A stretch of DNA of 64,000 nucleotides, taken from contig CANJBZ010000005.1 of assembly GCA_947473475.1 (NCBI GenBank), positions 93,095-157,094 of the forward strand. Reading direction: 5' to 3'. The notes under the pieces are model-generated. The model had not been told where the DNA came from. It ran no database searches and saw only the letters and a program-made list of their open reading frames with translations. Source of the stretch: Alphaproteobacteria bacterium (GTDB lineage Bacteria > Pseudomonadota > Alphaproteobacteria > Micropepsales > Micropepsaceae). Below, one piece after another: positions 43,140-52,298 of the stretch. How positions within the stretch are numbered: the first letter of the stretch is position 1; each line of letters begins with the position of its first letter. A program made the translations under genes and the position numbers.

Positions 43140-43673
43140 ATGGATTACAGGATTTTGGGTAGCGTTTGTGCTGCGGCATTGTTCGTAGTCGTGGTTCATA
43201 TCGCAAGCCAAGCCATATATTTCGCGCCGCATCCGGCCAAGCCCGGATATGTCGTGGCCGGCGTTGAAACCAAAGCCGAAGAGCCCGCCGCGGCTGCAGC
43301 CCCCGTCGCGGAAGAGGCGCCCGATTTTGCGGCGACGATCCCGATGGCCGATGCCATGGCCGGCGCGGCGGTCGCCGAACGCTGCGGCGCCTGCCATGAC
43401 TGGAGCAAAGGCGGCCCGAACAAGATTGGCCCGAGCCTGTATGGCGTTGTCGGACGGCCGAAAGCCTCGCATCCTGGGTTCGATTATTCCCCGGTTCTGA
43501 AGGAAAAGGGCGGCGATTGGACGTATGCGGACCTGTTCACCTTCCTGCGCCAGCCGGCGGCGTTCGCGCCGGGGACCAAGATGAGCTTTGGCGGTCTGCC
43601 GCGCGTGTCCGACCGGCTGAACGTGATCGCCTTCCTGCGGATGCAGGCCGACAGCCCGGCGCCGCTGCAGTAG
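43140..43673 (+). CDS. Membrane-anchored cytochrome c (CycM-like)
   Basis: A 177-residue protein with an uncleaved N-terminal anchor (ILGSVCAAALFVVVVHIASQ), an Ala/Pro/Glu-rich linker (about residues 40-70), and a class I cytochrome c domain: haem site CGACH, GPSLYGVVGRPKASHPGFDY and the distal Met region FAPGTKMSFGGL. The arrangement is that of CycM/cytochrome c552-type electron carriers to oxidases. ATG 43140 follows a GGAG. It is divergent from kdsB. Confidence 0.9.
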   Translation: MDYRILGSVCAAALFVVVVHIASQAIYFAPHPAKPGYVVAGVETKAEEPAAAAAPVAEEAPDFAATIPMADAMAGAAVAERCGACHDWSKGGPNKIGPSLYGVVGRPKASHPGFDYSPVLKEKGGDWTYADLFTFLRQPAAFAPGTKMSFGGLPRVSDRLNVIAFLRMQADSPAPLQ

Positions 43674-43676
43674 GTC

Positions 43677-44519
43677 CTACAGCCGTTTGATCGTTCTGAC
43701 CGGCACACCTTCAAGGCTGCGGGTGCGTTCGCGCACCAGCACCAGCGGCTCGACGGAAACCCGCATGAAGTAGCCGTTGGCGTGGATGATGCGCGTGCTG
43801 TCTAGCATCAGCCCGACATGGCCTTTCCAGAAGATCAGATCGCCACGCCTTAAATCCGCGTCGAGCGGAATGGAATACCCGAGCGCCGCTTCCATCATGT
43901 CGGTGTCGCGCGGCGATTCTCTGCCACCGGCTTGCAGTGCGGTCTGAACAAGGCCCGAGCAGTCGATACCGGCAGAGCTTTTGCCGCCCCAAACGTAAGG
44001 AACGCCGGCGAATTCCTCTGCCACGGCCACCCAATCCGGCTCGCGATAATCGAGCGGCGCCGTATGGCCTGAAAACACGTAACCGCCGTTCGTCAGGCGA
44101 TGGAAGCGTTCGCCCGTTTCCGCGACGCAGAACTGTGCGTTTTTCGGCAGCATGTCGCGGACGCCCTTCTTTACGTCGGGCGCGTTCAACAGCGGCGTCG
44201 CGAGGGAGATGACCCGGTGTGTGGCGTCGCCCCTTTCGCCGAACGTGCTGGCGCGCGCATAGCCTACATATCCGTCCAGCGTGGCCTGTCCCCAGAACCA
44301 GCCATCCTTGTCCTCGTAGACGGTGAACATCTCGCCGAACAGCAGCTGCGTGTGCAGACCTGAATTTTGCGAAGGCGCGGCATGGAGGTTCACCACACCG
44401 CGCGTGACATGCACGGGACGCCCGTCAGAAAATCGCTCCGCGGAAACCACGCCCTTTAGGAAACTTGCGGCGAGATCGGGCCGCGCCGGGGTTATGCGGG
44501 TGTCGAAATTCGTGCTCAC
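43677..44519 (-). CDS. NlpC/P60 family peptidoglycan endopeptidase with SH3 domain
   Basis: A 280-residue cell-wall hydrolase. N-terminal bacterial SH3 region (about residues 40-105: VVNLHAAPSQNSGLHTQLLF, WFWGQATLDGYVGYA), then the NlpC/P60 catalytic domain: Cys in VWGGKSSAGIDCSGLVQTAL, His in FWKGHVGLML, and a third polar residue near RIIHANGY. No classical signal peptide is evident, so export is unclear. GTG 44519 overlaps the stop of the aminopeptidase gene (GTGA), indicating coupling. Confidence 0.9.
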   Translation of the reverse strand: MSTNFDTRITPARPDLAASFLKGVVSAERFSDGRPVHVTRGVVNLHAAPSQNSGLHTQLLFGEMFTVYEDKDGWFWGQATLDGYVGYARASTFGERGDATHRVISLATPLLNAPDVKKGVRDMLPKNAQFCVAETGERFHRLTNGGYVFSGHTAPLDYREPDWVAVAEEFAGVPYVWGGKSSAGIDCSGLVQTALQAGGRESPRDTDMMEAALGYSIPLDADLRRGDLIFWKGHVGLMLDSTRIIHANGYFMRVSVEPLVLVRERTRSLEGVPVRTIKRL

Positions 44520-45919
44520 GGGTTCGGGTAACGCGCCGCAATGACGGCGTAGATCGCCCGCGCCGCGTTCGCCTCCGCCCCCTTGCGGCGTCCGGGCTTT
44601 GGCCGGTCGTTCCACGCCGGAATATCAAAATGCACCCAGCGTTGCGTCTGGCTGATGAAGCGGTTCAGGAACAGAGCCGCGGTGATCGCCCCGGCCAGCG
44701 GATAGTCCGGCGCGTTGTTGATGTCGGCGATCTGGCTGTCCACGGCGGATTCATACGAACGCCACAGCGGCAGACGCCAGACGGGATCGTTTACCTCCAT
44801 GCCAAGGCGCATCAGATCGGAGGCCAGCGTCTCGTCGTCAGTGAAGAAGGGCGGCAGTTCCATGCCGGTCGCCGCCCGTGCCGCGCCCGTGAGCGTCGCC
44901 ATGCAGACCATCAATTCGGGATTTTCCGTGTCCGCGTCGGTCAGCGCATCGGCGAGCACAAGCCGTCCTTCCGCATCGGTGTTGCCGATTTCGACGAACA
45001 AACCCTTGCGGCTGGTCAGCACGTCACCGGGCCGGTACGCCGAGCCCGAGACGCTGTTTTCCACGGCGGGCACCATCACGCGCAAGCGCACCGGCAACTG
45101 CGCCGCCATGATCATGTGGGCGATGCCCAGAACACAGGCGGCGCCGCCCATGTCCTTTTTCATAGTCGCCATACCCGAAGCGTTTTTCAGGTCCAGGCCG
45201 CCGGTGTCGAAACACACACCCTTGCCGACCAGCGTCACTTTGGGATGCGCCTCGTTGCCCCAGGTGAAATCGATCAGCCGCGGCGCGCGTGTGCTGGCGC
45301 GGCCGACGGCATGGATCATCGGGTAATTGGCCTGAAGCAGCGCCTCGCCTTCGGTCACTTTCACCGTTGCGCCGAACGCACCGGCCAGCGACCGTGCTGC
45401 CTGCTCCAATTCCGCCGGGCCCATGTCGTTCGAGGGCGTATTGATCAGATCGCGCGCCAGAAACACGCCCTCGGCGATGCGCGTTACCGCCTCTGCGTCG
45501 ACCGCATCTGGCAGAACCAGGCGTGGGTCTTCTTTGCGCGCGGATTTCCGGCGGCTGCGATAGCGGTCGAACGTGTAGGTTCCGATGGCCCAGGCATAGG
45601 CGGCACGCGCTCCACCGAACGCGTCGGGAACATCGCCCAGCGCATACAGACCGGGGGGCAGACGCTCCGCGCACAGCGCCAGCGCATGGGGATCGCGCCC
45701 CGCTCCTAGCCCCATCACCACGCAGCCGATGCCGCCTTCACCATTGGGCACCAGCACAAGTTCGCCGTCTTTGGCGCCGAACCCGACCGCTTTGAGCCAG
45801 CGGGACTCGGCTTCCGTGCGCTCTGCGAGAAACCGCTCCAATCCCTTGGGAAGGATAGCGTGCATGGGAATGGGTGTGGCCGAGCCGATATCTGCGCGTT
45901 TGGCAAAACTGCTCAACAT
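44516..45919 (-). CDS. Leucyl aminopeptidase family protein (M17)
   Basis: A 467-residue M17 metallo-aminopeptidase. Seen: VTLVGKGVCFDTGGLDLKNA (metal Lys and Asp), MKKDMGGAACVLG, VPAVENSVSGSAYRPGDVL, and the family signature NTDAEGRLVLADAL. It cleaves N-terminal residues from peptides in the cytosol. Its partner gene downstream is an NlpC/P60 hydrolase overlapping by 4 bases, a pairing compatible with recycling of cell-wall peptides, which is inference. Confidence 0.93.
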   Translation of the reverse strand: MLSSFAKRADIGSATPIPMHAILPKGLERFLAERTEAESRWLKAVGFGAKDGELVLVPNGEGGIGCVVMGLGAGRDPHALALCAERLPPGLYALGDVPDAFGGARAAYAWAIGTYTFDRYRSRRKSARKEDPRLVLPDAVDAEAVTRIAEGVFLARDLINTPSNDMGPAELEQAARSLAGAFGATVKVTEGEALLQANYPMIHAVGRASTRAPRLIDFTWGNEAHPKVTLVGKGVCFDTGGLDLKNASGMATMKKDMGGAACVLGIAHMIMAAQLPVRLRVMVPAVENSVSGSAYRPGDVLTSRKGLFVEIGNTDAEGRLVLADALTDADTENPELMVCMATLTGAARAATGMELPPFFTDDETLASDLMRLGMEVNDPVWRLPLWRSYESAVDSQIADINNAPDYPLAGAITAALFLNRFISQTQRWVHFDIPAWNDRPKPGRRKGAEANAARAIYAVIAARYPNP

Positions 45920-46000
45920 GAGGACCGATAATCCTTTGGACTTAGGCTGTTGTTATAGAAATGGTATGAGCCGGAACGCAAATCCAACCGGCTCGCCCCA

Positions 46001-46651
46001 ATGGCTGCACGTTACACCCTTGTCGTCGGAACCAAGCGATTTTCGTCCTGGAGTCTCAGGCCCTGGCTGGCCCTGAAAATGGCAAAGCTGCCGTTCGAGG
46101 AGATCGGAATCGCGCTTCGGAAACCCGACACGAAAGACCAGATCAAGCAGCATTCGCCTTCAGGGAAAATTCCGCTGCTGAAGATTGAAGACGGTCCGTG
46201 CGTGGAAAGCATCTGGGACAGTCTGGCGATTTGCGAAACGCTGGCCGAGCGTCACCCCGACGCAAAGCTCTGGCCGGCCGACGCCGCCGCGCGCGCGCAA
46301 GCACGCTGCGTGGTTGCCGAAATGCATTCCGGTTTTCCCGATGTGCGCAGCATTCTGCCGATGGACATCGGCGCGCGCCATCCCACGCCGGAACTGGGCG
46401 ACGCAGTGCAGGCGCAGACCGCGCGCATTATCGCCATTTGGGAAGCGGCGCTTGCCGCGCATGGCAGCGGCGGCGGGTTTCTGTTCGGGAATTTTTCGAT
46501 TGCCGACGCTTTCTACGCGCCCGTCGTCACGCGCTTCGAAACCTACGGCATTTCCTTGCCGGAAAGATCGCAGGCCTATGCACAGCAAATCCTGGCGCTC
46601 GCTGCCATGCAGGAATGGCGAGCGGCGGCCGCCGCCGAGCGCGCGTCGTGA
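46001..46651 (+). CDS. Glutathione S-transferase family protein
   Basis: A 216-residue GST: N-domain LVVGTKRFSSWSLRPWLALK (catalytic Ser-type SSWSLRP), HSPSGKIPLLKIED (cis-Pro) and ESIWDSLAICE, C-domain FLFGNFSIADAFYAPVVTRF with the conserved D N-cap. It is nearest in look to YfcF/GstS-like proteins. Divergent from the aminopeptidase gene; start ATG 46001. Confidence 0.87.
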   Translation: MAARYTLVVGTKRFSSWSLRPWLALKMAKLPFEEIGIALRKPDTKDQIKQHSPSGKIPLLKIEDGPCVESIWDSLAICETLAERHPDAKLWPADAAARAQARCVVAEMHSGFPDVRSILPMDIGARHPTPELGDAVQAQTARIIAIWEAALAAHGSGGGFLFGNFSIADAFYAPVVTRFETYGISLPERSQAYAQQILALAAMQEWRAAAAAERAS

Positions 46652-46724
46652 AGCGGTAACGACTTGCCGCTGCTGATGCCCGGCCTGCTGGCGGCGGGAT
46701 TGTTCGGCGGCCTCAGGCTTCGCA

Positions 46725-47813
46725 CTAAGACTTCTTGATCGCGGCGCCGGCCGGAACGGCGGCTTTCTGCGGCGGCTTCAGGACGCCGGCTTCGGTGAAG
46801 AAACGCACAGCGCCTGGATGCAAAGGCGCCTTGCCGTCTTTGGCCGCCGAGGTCAGTTCCATGAAATGGGCGCCCAACCGTTCCGTCTGGATCGCAGACC
46901 TGTTCGCGGGGTTGTAGAGCGCCTTCAGCATTCCATAAACCAAGGCATCGGGCTGCGAGGCGTCAGTGACCCAAAGCGCATCGACGCTGACGGTTTCGAT
47001 GTCGGGCGTATTGGTGTAGGCGCCTTTGGGAATCGTGTGTACCGTCAAATAAGGCTGGCGCGCGATCAGGCGCTTTAAGCCATCGCCGTTGATCGGCACC
47101 AGAACCGCCACGTCCTCATCCAGCAATTGCTGCAGCAAATTGACCGGCGTGCCGCCGACAAAGAACAGCGCGTCCAGCTTTCCGGCCTGCAGCAGATCGA
47201 CGGCCTTTTCCGCGGAATCGTAGTTCGCCTTGACCGCGCCATCGAGCCGATAGGCGGTAAGCACCGCGCGCGCCGTCACGTTTGTGCCCGATCCGTCGGT
47301 GGACAGGGACACTCGTTTGCCGCGCAAATCCGCGACGCTCTTTATCTTGGCGCTCTTGGCCGCGATCAGATGCAGATCCTCGCCATAAAGATTGGCGATG
47401 ACGCGCAACTGCTTCGCCGGCCCCGTCTTACGAAATGGCCCCTGCCCGGCCACGGCCAGAGCTATGACATCGGTTTGCGCCAGACCCGAGCTCACAGTAC
47501 CGCTGTTCACGGCCAGCACATTGGCAACCGAGCCCTGTGAGGCACGGGTGGAAACGATCAAACCGGATGGCCCGCATGCGTTCGCAGCCTCACACCGGCC
47601 CACGCCCGGCGGATGACTGAGCACCATGGCCAGCAGATTGCCCACCGGAAAATAGGTCCCAGTGGTCGAGCCGGTCGAAATCTGGAATGAGATGCGCTGG
47701 GTATAATCGGCGATTTGCGCCCGTGCGCTGACGGCAAGCGCCGTCGCCAGGCTAAGGACCATCACGGCCCCAGCCGCAAGACCGAAAGAAACCGATCGCC
47801 TCTTTGCTTGCAT
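46725..47813 (-). CDS. TAXI-family periplasmic solute-binding protein
   Basis: A 362-residue exported protein with signal peptide (about residues 1-32) and the TAXI TRAP-type receptor pattern: FQISTGSTTGTYFPVGNLLA, RASQGSVANVLAVNSGTVSSGLAQTD split across the pocket, LRGKRVSLSTDGSGTNVTAR, and a C-terminal FFTEAGVLK. Such receptors usually feed a fused DctQM membrane subunit; none is next to it, so its partner is elsewhere or it acts as a sensor. Ligand unknown. Confidence 0.85.
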   Translation of the reverse strand: MQAKRRSVSFGLAAGAVMVLSLATALAVSARAQIADYTQRISFQISTGSTTGTYFPVGNLLAMVLSHPPGVGRCEAANACGPSGLIVSTRASQGSVANVLAVNSGTVSSGLAQTDVIALAVAGQGPFRKTGPAKQLRVIANLYGEDLHLIAAKSAKIKSVADLRGKRVSLSTDGSGTNVTARAVLTAYRLDGAVKANYDSAEKAVDLLQAGKLDALFFVGGTPVNLLQQLLDEDVAVLVPINGDGLKRLIARQPYLTVHTIPKGAYTNTPDIETVSVDALWVTDASQPDALVYGMLKALYNPANRSAIQTERLGAHFMELTSAAKDGKAPLHPGAVRFFTEAGVLKPPQKAAVPAGAAIKKS

Positions 47814-47976
47814 GGCGCAGTATAGGACGCTGTCATTGCGGCTGGAATTAGACTTTGAGCCACAGACTGTGAAAATTTCGGGCCGCCGTAGAGCTTATGC
47901 TTAATCCTTTATTGACCGCGATTCTCCATGCTGGGCCGCTCGCCGAAAGGCGATCCGATGCCATTGGAATTGTCTG

Positions 47977-48837
47977 ATGAATGTTCCATCCCGGAAATTG
48001 AGCGCCCTGGCTGTGGTGGCGTTGGGCCTTTTGGGCTGCGCCTCCGATCCGCTTAAAGCCACTGGCCTGCTCGGCGCAGCGCATGGCAAAGATCCCCTGA
48101 ATTTTCGCCAGGCGGCGGCAGACCCTCTGGCGCCCGTTCCCTCCACCGTAGCGGGCGCGCTGCGCCAGGCGCAGAACTCGCGGAAAGCCGGCGATTTCGA
48201 GGGCGCCGCCAAGATCCTTTCGCAGCTGGTTCTCACGTCTTCCGACGATCCACGAATTGCCGGCGAGTACGCCAAGACCCTCATCGAACTGAAGCGCACA
48301 GATGACGCAATCGCCTACCTGGAACACGCGCTCCAGCTCGCGCCAGGGGATTGGAGCCTCTATTCGGCGCAAGGCGTAGCGCTCGACCAGAAGGGCGATT
48401 ACATCGCGGCCGAGAAATCCTATGAACGCGCGCTTGCCCTGAAGCCCGGCGATCCCACCGTGTTGTCCAACGCCGCGCTGTCCCGCATGAAGGCGGGCGA
48501 TCTGGCCGCGGCAGAGACTTTGCTGCTTCAGGCGGCGCAAAGCGGAAGCGAATTCCCGCGCATTGCCAGCAATCTGGCGCTGGTCAGACGCTTGCGGGCG
48601 GCCAAGACCGGCTTCACGGCTGAGCCTGCCGATGCGACAGCGGCCATCGCCCCCAAGGGGTCACGGGATGCAAAGACTGCCCTCGGGGCAGAGCCCAGCG
48701 CCCTCGAGCGGCTGAAAGCCGATCCCAGCGTGCGTGTACAGGCTTTGCCGAATGACGCTTACGCCGGGCCCGTTTCGCGCAATCGTGCGCCGTCCGGCAT
48801 AGTGTCTGCCCAGCAGGTTAGCGCCGAGGCGAAATAG
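47977..48837 (+). CDS. tadD: Tad pilus assembly TPR lipoprotein TadD
   Basis: A 286-residue protein with a lipoprotein signal (LALVALGLLGC-type lipobox, LLGC at about residues 18-21) and TPRs from about residue 60 to 210 (LRQAQNSRKAGDFEGAAKIL, YLEHALQLAPGDWSLYSAQG, YERALALKPGDPTVLSNAAL). TadD-like outer-membrane lipoproteins help the Tad secretin assemble. It is convergent with tadC, the last gene of the main minus-strand operon, rather than co-oriented with it. Confidence 0.85.
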   Translation: MNVPSRKLSALAVVALGLLGCASDPLKATGLLGAAHGKDPLNFRQAAADPLAPVPSTVAGALRQAQNSRKAGDFEGAAKILSQLVLTSSDDPRIAGEYAKTLIELKRTDDAIAYLEHALQLAPGDWSLYSAQGVALDQKGDYIAAEKSYERALALKPGDPTVLSNAALSRMKAGDLAAAETLLLQAAQSGSEFPRIASNLALVRRLRAAKTGFTAEPADATAAIAPKGSRDAKTALGAEPSALERLKADPSVRVQALPNDAYAGPVSRNRAPSGIVSAQQVSAEAK

Positions 48838-48843
48838 CGGGCG

Positions 48844-49827
48844 CTATTTGACGACGCCCATCAGCTTCAGGCCGACCGGGCCCAGAATGATGACGAACAG
48901 GCAGGGCAGAAAGAACGCAATCATCGGCACTGTCAGCTTTGACGGCAGCGACGCCGCTTTGCGTTCGGCTTCCGACATGCGCATTTCGCGGTTTTCAAGT
49001 GCGGTCACGCGCAGCGCCGTTCCCATTGGGGTCCCGTATTTCTCCGACTGAATGAGAGCCGCGGCGACCGCTTTCACGCCGGAATGGCCACAGCGATCCG
49101 CGAGATTCTGGAACGCCATGCGGCGGTCGGGCAGGTAAGACAGTTCCGCCGTAGTAAGCCCCAGTTCTTCGGCCAGCTCGACGGACTGCGTTCCGACCTC
49201 CTGCGCGACCTTGTTGAAAGCCGCCTCGATGGACATGCCCGATTCCACGCAGATCAGCATGAGATCGAGCGCGTCGGGAAACGCCCGCATGATCGAACCG
49301 CGGCGCGCATCGGTACGGTTGCTGACATATATGTCCGGGCTGTAATAGCCGACCAGCGATGCGCCGATAGCGGCCATCATCTTGACGTTGAACGACCAGT
49401 CGAGAGTCGAGATGCCGAACAGGTACATCAGCGAGCCTAAAAACAGCAGCGGCGGCATCACAAAGCGGAAGAACATCAAGGCCACCACGGGACCTTGTCC
49501 GCGATAGCCGGCGCGGGCGAGCTTTTCCTTCATGCCCGGCGATTCAAGCAGCCGTTCGAGCTTCAAATTGTCGACCGTGCGTTTCATGAAGCCGACAGAC
49601 GTGGAGCGCAATTGTCCCCGGCGGCTGGTTTGCGACATTGCCTCACGCGCTTTAAGCCGCAATTCCTCGCGGCGTTGGGCGACGGCTTTCATCCGCCCCC
49701 CCAGCGCATCGCCTTTCATGTAGGGCAGGCCGAGCGTGACGATGGTTGCAAAGGCGGCAATGCCGGCCAGCGCAACCACCGCGAATTGACGATCCAACAG
49801 CAGATATAAGTAGCTCAGATACTGCAT
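48844..49827 (-). CDS. tadC: Tad pilus inner-membrane platform protein TadC
   Basis: A 327-residue T2SS-F family protein: three or four hydrophobic segments (FAVVALAGIAAFATIVTLGL, VVALMFFRFVMPPLLFLGSL, LTVPMIAFFLPCLFVIILGP) around the cytoplasmic GspF-like domain (PDALDLMLICVESGMSIEAAFNKVAQE, MGTALRVTALENREMRMSEA). It pairs with TadB to form the platform driven by the CpaF ATPase. It is last in the minus-strand operon, 10 bases after tadB. Confidence 0.93.
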   Translation of the reverse strand: MQYLSYLYLLLDRQFAVVALAGIAAFATIVTLGLPYMKGDALGGRMKAVAQRREELRLKAREAMSQTSRRGQLRSTSVGFMKRTVDNLKLERLLESPGMKEKLARAGYRGQGPVVALMFFRFVMPPLLFLGSLMYLFGISTLDWSFNVKMMAAIGASLVGYYSPDIYVSNRTDARRGSIMRAFPDALDLMLICVESGMSIEAAFNKVAQEVGTQSVELAEELGLTTAELSYLPDRRMAFQNLADRCGHSGVKAVAAALIQSEKYGTPMGTALRVTALENREMRMSEAERKAASLPSKLTVPMIAFFLPCLFVIILGPVGLKLMGVVK

Positions 49828-49837
49828 TGCGCACCGC

Positions 49838-50818
49838 TCAATATTTGAAACTGACCATTTTCTTCATAACCAGGACGCCGAAGCCCATCCATACGCCGCA
49901 ACCGAGCAGCATCAGATTGCCAAGCTGCGTGGTGAACATCGGCGCGATGTAATTCGGCGACATGATGTAGATCATCACGCACACGCCCGGCGGCAGCGAG
50001 CCGATGATGAGGGCGCCCGACTTTGCTTCTGACGACATGGCGCGAATCTTTCCCTGCAAGCGTTTGCGGTCGCGCAGCACGCCGGACAAATTGCCCAGCG
50101 CCTCGGAAAGATTGCCGCCCGATTTCTGCTGAATGCTCATCACGATGCCGAAGAAATTCACTTCCGCGGTGGGCATGCGCTCATACATGCGCTTCAGCCC
50201 CTCTTCCATGCCGACGCCCACTTTCAGACCTTCGACAAGCGCGCGGAATTCGCCGCGCACGGGCTCTGGCATTTCAGTGGCCACAAGTTTCAGCGCCTCG
50301 TTCACGGGAAGGCCGGATTTGACGCTGCGAACGATGGTGTCGATAGCCAGGGCGAATTCGCGGGTGAAGGCGTGTTCGCGGCGCGATTTCAGGAAGCCCA
50401 ACACCCAGCGCGGTACGCCGAAGGCAAAAGCAAATCCAGCGAGCGGAACGGCGTAGAGCGCATGTACCGCTACAAATGCGCCAATCCCCGCGACGGCTCC
50501 GGCGATCCCCGATGCGATCCAAAAGGTTTTGATGCTGATCGAAAGTCCCGCCTGCTCGATCTGGCGGCGTAAGCTTGGACGCTTTTTCTGCTGCGCTTGC
50601 TGCTTCTCCAGCTCCTTCAGCATGACCTGAACGTTTTTGCGGCGCTGCTGATTGGCATCCGAAGCGCCTTTGACCGCGCGCGCGGAAACCGTCGGCCTGG
50701 CAACGGCCGCGACCCGCTTCTTCGCCTTGTCTGACCCCGCGCCTGCAAACGCGAATGCCGCCCCGCCGATCGAAAGAGCGGCGAGGAAACCGATTATCAG
50801 AAGCAAGGCCACATTCAT
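49838..50818 (-). CDS. tadB: Tad pilus inner-membrane platform protein TadB
   Basis: A 326-residue T2SS-F protein: N-terminal helix (VALLLIIGFLAALSIGGAAF), basic/Gln-rich cytoplasmic stretch (KKNVQVMLKELEKQQAQQKK), then the F domain (FALAIDTIVRSVKSGLPVNE, FGIVMSIQQKSGGNLSEALG, LGNLSGVLRDR) and C-terminal helices. ATG 50818 is chosen over the upstream frame since the first membrane helix begins there. 16 bases behind cpaF. Confidence 0.93.
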   Translation of the reverse strand: MNVALLLIIGFLAALSIGGAAFAFAGAGSDKAKKRVAAVARPTVSARAVKGASDANQQRRKNVQVMLKELEKQQAQQKKRPSLRRQIEQAGLSISIKTFWIASGIAGAVAGIGAFVAVHALYAVPLAGFAFAFGVPRWVLGFLKSRREHAFTREFALAIDTIVRSVKSGLPVNEALKLVATEMPEPVRGEFRALVEGLKVGVGMEEGLKRMYERMPTAEVNFFGIVMSIQQKSGGNLSEALGNLSGVLRDRKRLQGKIRAMSSEAKSGALIIGSLPPGVCVMIYIMSPNYIAPMFTTQLGNLMLLGCGVWMGFGVLVMKKMVSFKY

Positions 50819-50834
50819 CGTCGCAAAAACCCTT

Positions 50835-52295
50835 TTAATTCTGCAACCCGTCGAGCGCCTCGGCGAGTTCGCGGTCCAAACCGAAATACCGCGCACGATC
50901 CCAGAAATGCGGGCGCGCAATTCCGGTGCCGATATGCTTCCCGCGGATACGGCCCGTCTCGTCTTCTCCGTCAATTTGATAGGTCAGTAGATCCTGCGTG
51001 ATGATCACATCGCCTTCGCTGCCGATCACCTCGGTGACATTGGTGATGCGGCGTGAACCGTCGCGCAGACGTTCGGCCTGGATGATGATGTCCACCGATC
51101 CGACGATCATGTCGCGGATGGTCTTGGAAGGCAGATTGTAGCCGCCCATCGTGATCAGCGCTTCCAATCGCGACAGCGCCTCGCGCGGGCTGTTGGCGTG
51201 GACGGTGCCCATGGAGCCGTCATGGCCGGTGTTCATCGCCTGCAACAGGTCGAACGCTTCGGGTCCACGCACTTCGCCCACGATGATCCGTTCCGGGCGC
51301 ATACGCAGACAGTTGCGTACGAGATCGCGCATCGCGATCTGGCCCTGCCCTTCCAGGTTGGGGGGGCGGGTTTCGAGGCGCACCACATGCGGCTGCTGCA
51401 ATTGCAATTCGGCGGCGTCTTCGCAGGTGATGACGCGCTCGTCGACGTCGATATAGGCCGTCAGGACGTTGAGAAGCGTGGTCTTGCCCGAACCGGTACC
51501 GCCAGACACGATGATGTTGCAGCGGCAGCGGCCGATCACGGCAAGCACGCGCGCACCCTCGGGCGAAATCGAGCCGTACCGCACGAGATCTTCGAGCTTC
51601 AGTTTGTCCTTGCGAAACTTACGAATGGTGAGCGTCGGTCCATCCAGGGAAAGCGGCGGCGCGATCACGTTGACGCGGCTGCCGTCGAGCAAGCGCGCGT
51701 CGCAAATGGGCGAGCTTTCATCCACGCGGCGGCCGACCTGGCTCACAATGCGCTGGCAGATATTCATCAGCTGCGCATTGTCGCGGAAACGGATGTTGGT
51801 GAGCTGCACCTTGCCGGCAACTTCGATAAAGACGCGGTTGGCGCCGTTGACCATGATGTCCGCGATGTCGTCGCGCGCCAGCAGCGGTTCGAGCGGACCG
51901 TAACCCAGCACGTCGTTGCAGATGTCGGTGAGAAGCTGTTCCTGCTCCGCAATCGACATCGTCACGTTTTTTATCGTGATGATCTCGTTGACGATGTCGC
52001 GGATTTCCTCGCGCGCGGAGTCCACGTCAAGCTGAGCCAGCTGCGCCAGATCGATCGTGTCGATCAGCGCGCCGAAGATCATGGTCTTGATCTGATAATA
52101 ATCGTCCGAGCGATTTTCCACCGCCATCGGCGCGGGCGTGGAATGAAGACTTGGCGCCGGCCCCTTGGAACCCGACGCCGTTGTGGCCGGTGCAGCGGCA
52201 GCGGCCGGCTTTGCCGGCGTAGCAGGCGGCGCTGCTGCAGCAGGCTTCGCTACCGGACGGCTCAACTCCTCCGCCGCGCCACGCCTGCCGAACAT
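50835..52295 (-). CDS. cpaF: Tad pilus assembly ATPase CpaF/TadA
   Basis: A 486-residue secretion ATPase of the VirB11/TadA class powering pilin polymerisation. Ala/Pro-rich N-terminus (about 1-60), then [20 protein letters not shown], Walker [15 protein letters not shown], Asp box [12 protein letters not shown], Walker B region [20 protein letters not shown], His box [18 protein letters not shown]. 3 bases behind cpaE. Confidence 0.96.
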   Translation of the reverse strand: MFGRRGAAEELSRPVAKPAAAAPPATPAKPAAAAAPATTASGSKGPAPSLHSTPAPMAVENRSDDYYQIKTMIFGALIDTIDLAQLAQLDVDSAREEIRDIVNEIITIKNVTMSIAEQEQLLTDICNDVLGYGPLEPLLARDDIADIMVNGANRVFIEVAGKVQLTNIRFRDNAQLMNICQRIVSQVGRRVDESSPICDARLLDGSRVNVIAPPLSLDGPTLTIRKFRKDKLKLEDLVRYGSISPEGARVLAVIGRCRCNIIVSGGTGSGKTTLLNVLTAYIDVDERVITCEDAAELQLQQPHVVRLETRPPNLEGQGQIAMRDLVRNCLRMRPERIIVGEVRGPEAFDLLQAMNTGHDGSMGTVHANSPREALSRLEALITMGGYNLPSKTIRDMIVGSVDIIIQAERLRDGSRRITNVTEVIGSEGDVIITQDLLTYQIDGEDETGRIRGKHIGTGIARPHFWDRARYFGLDRELAEALDGLQN

Positions 52296-52298
52296 GCC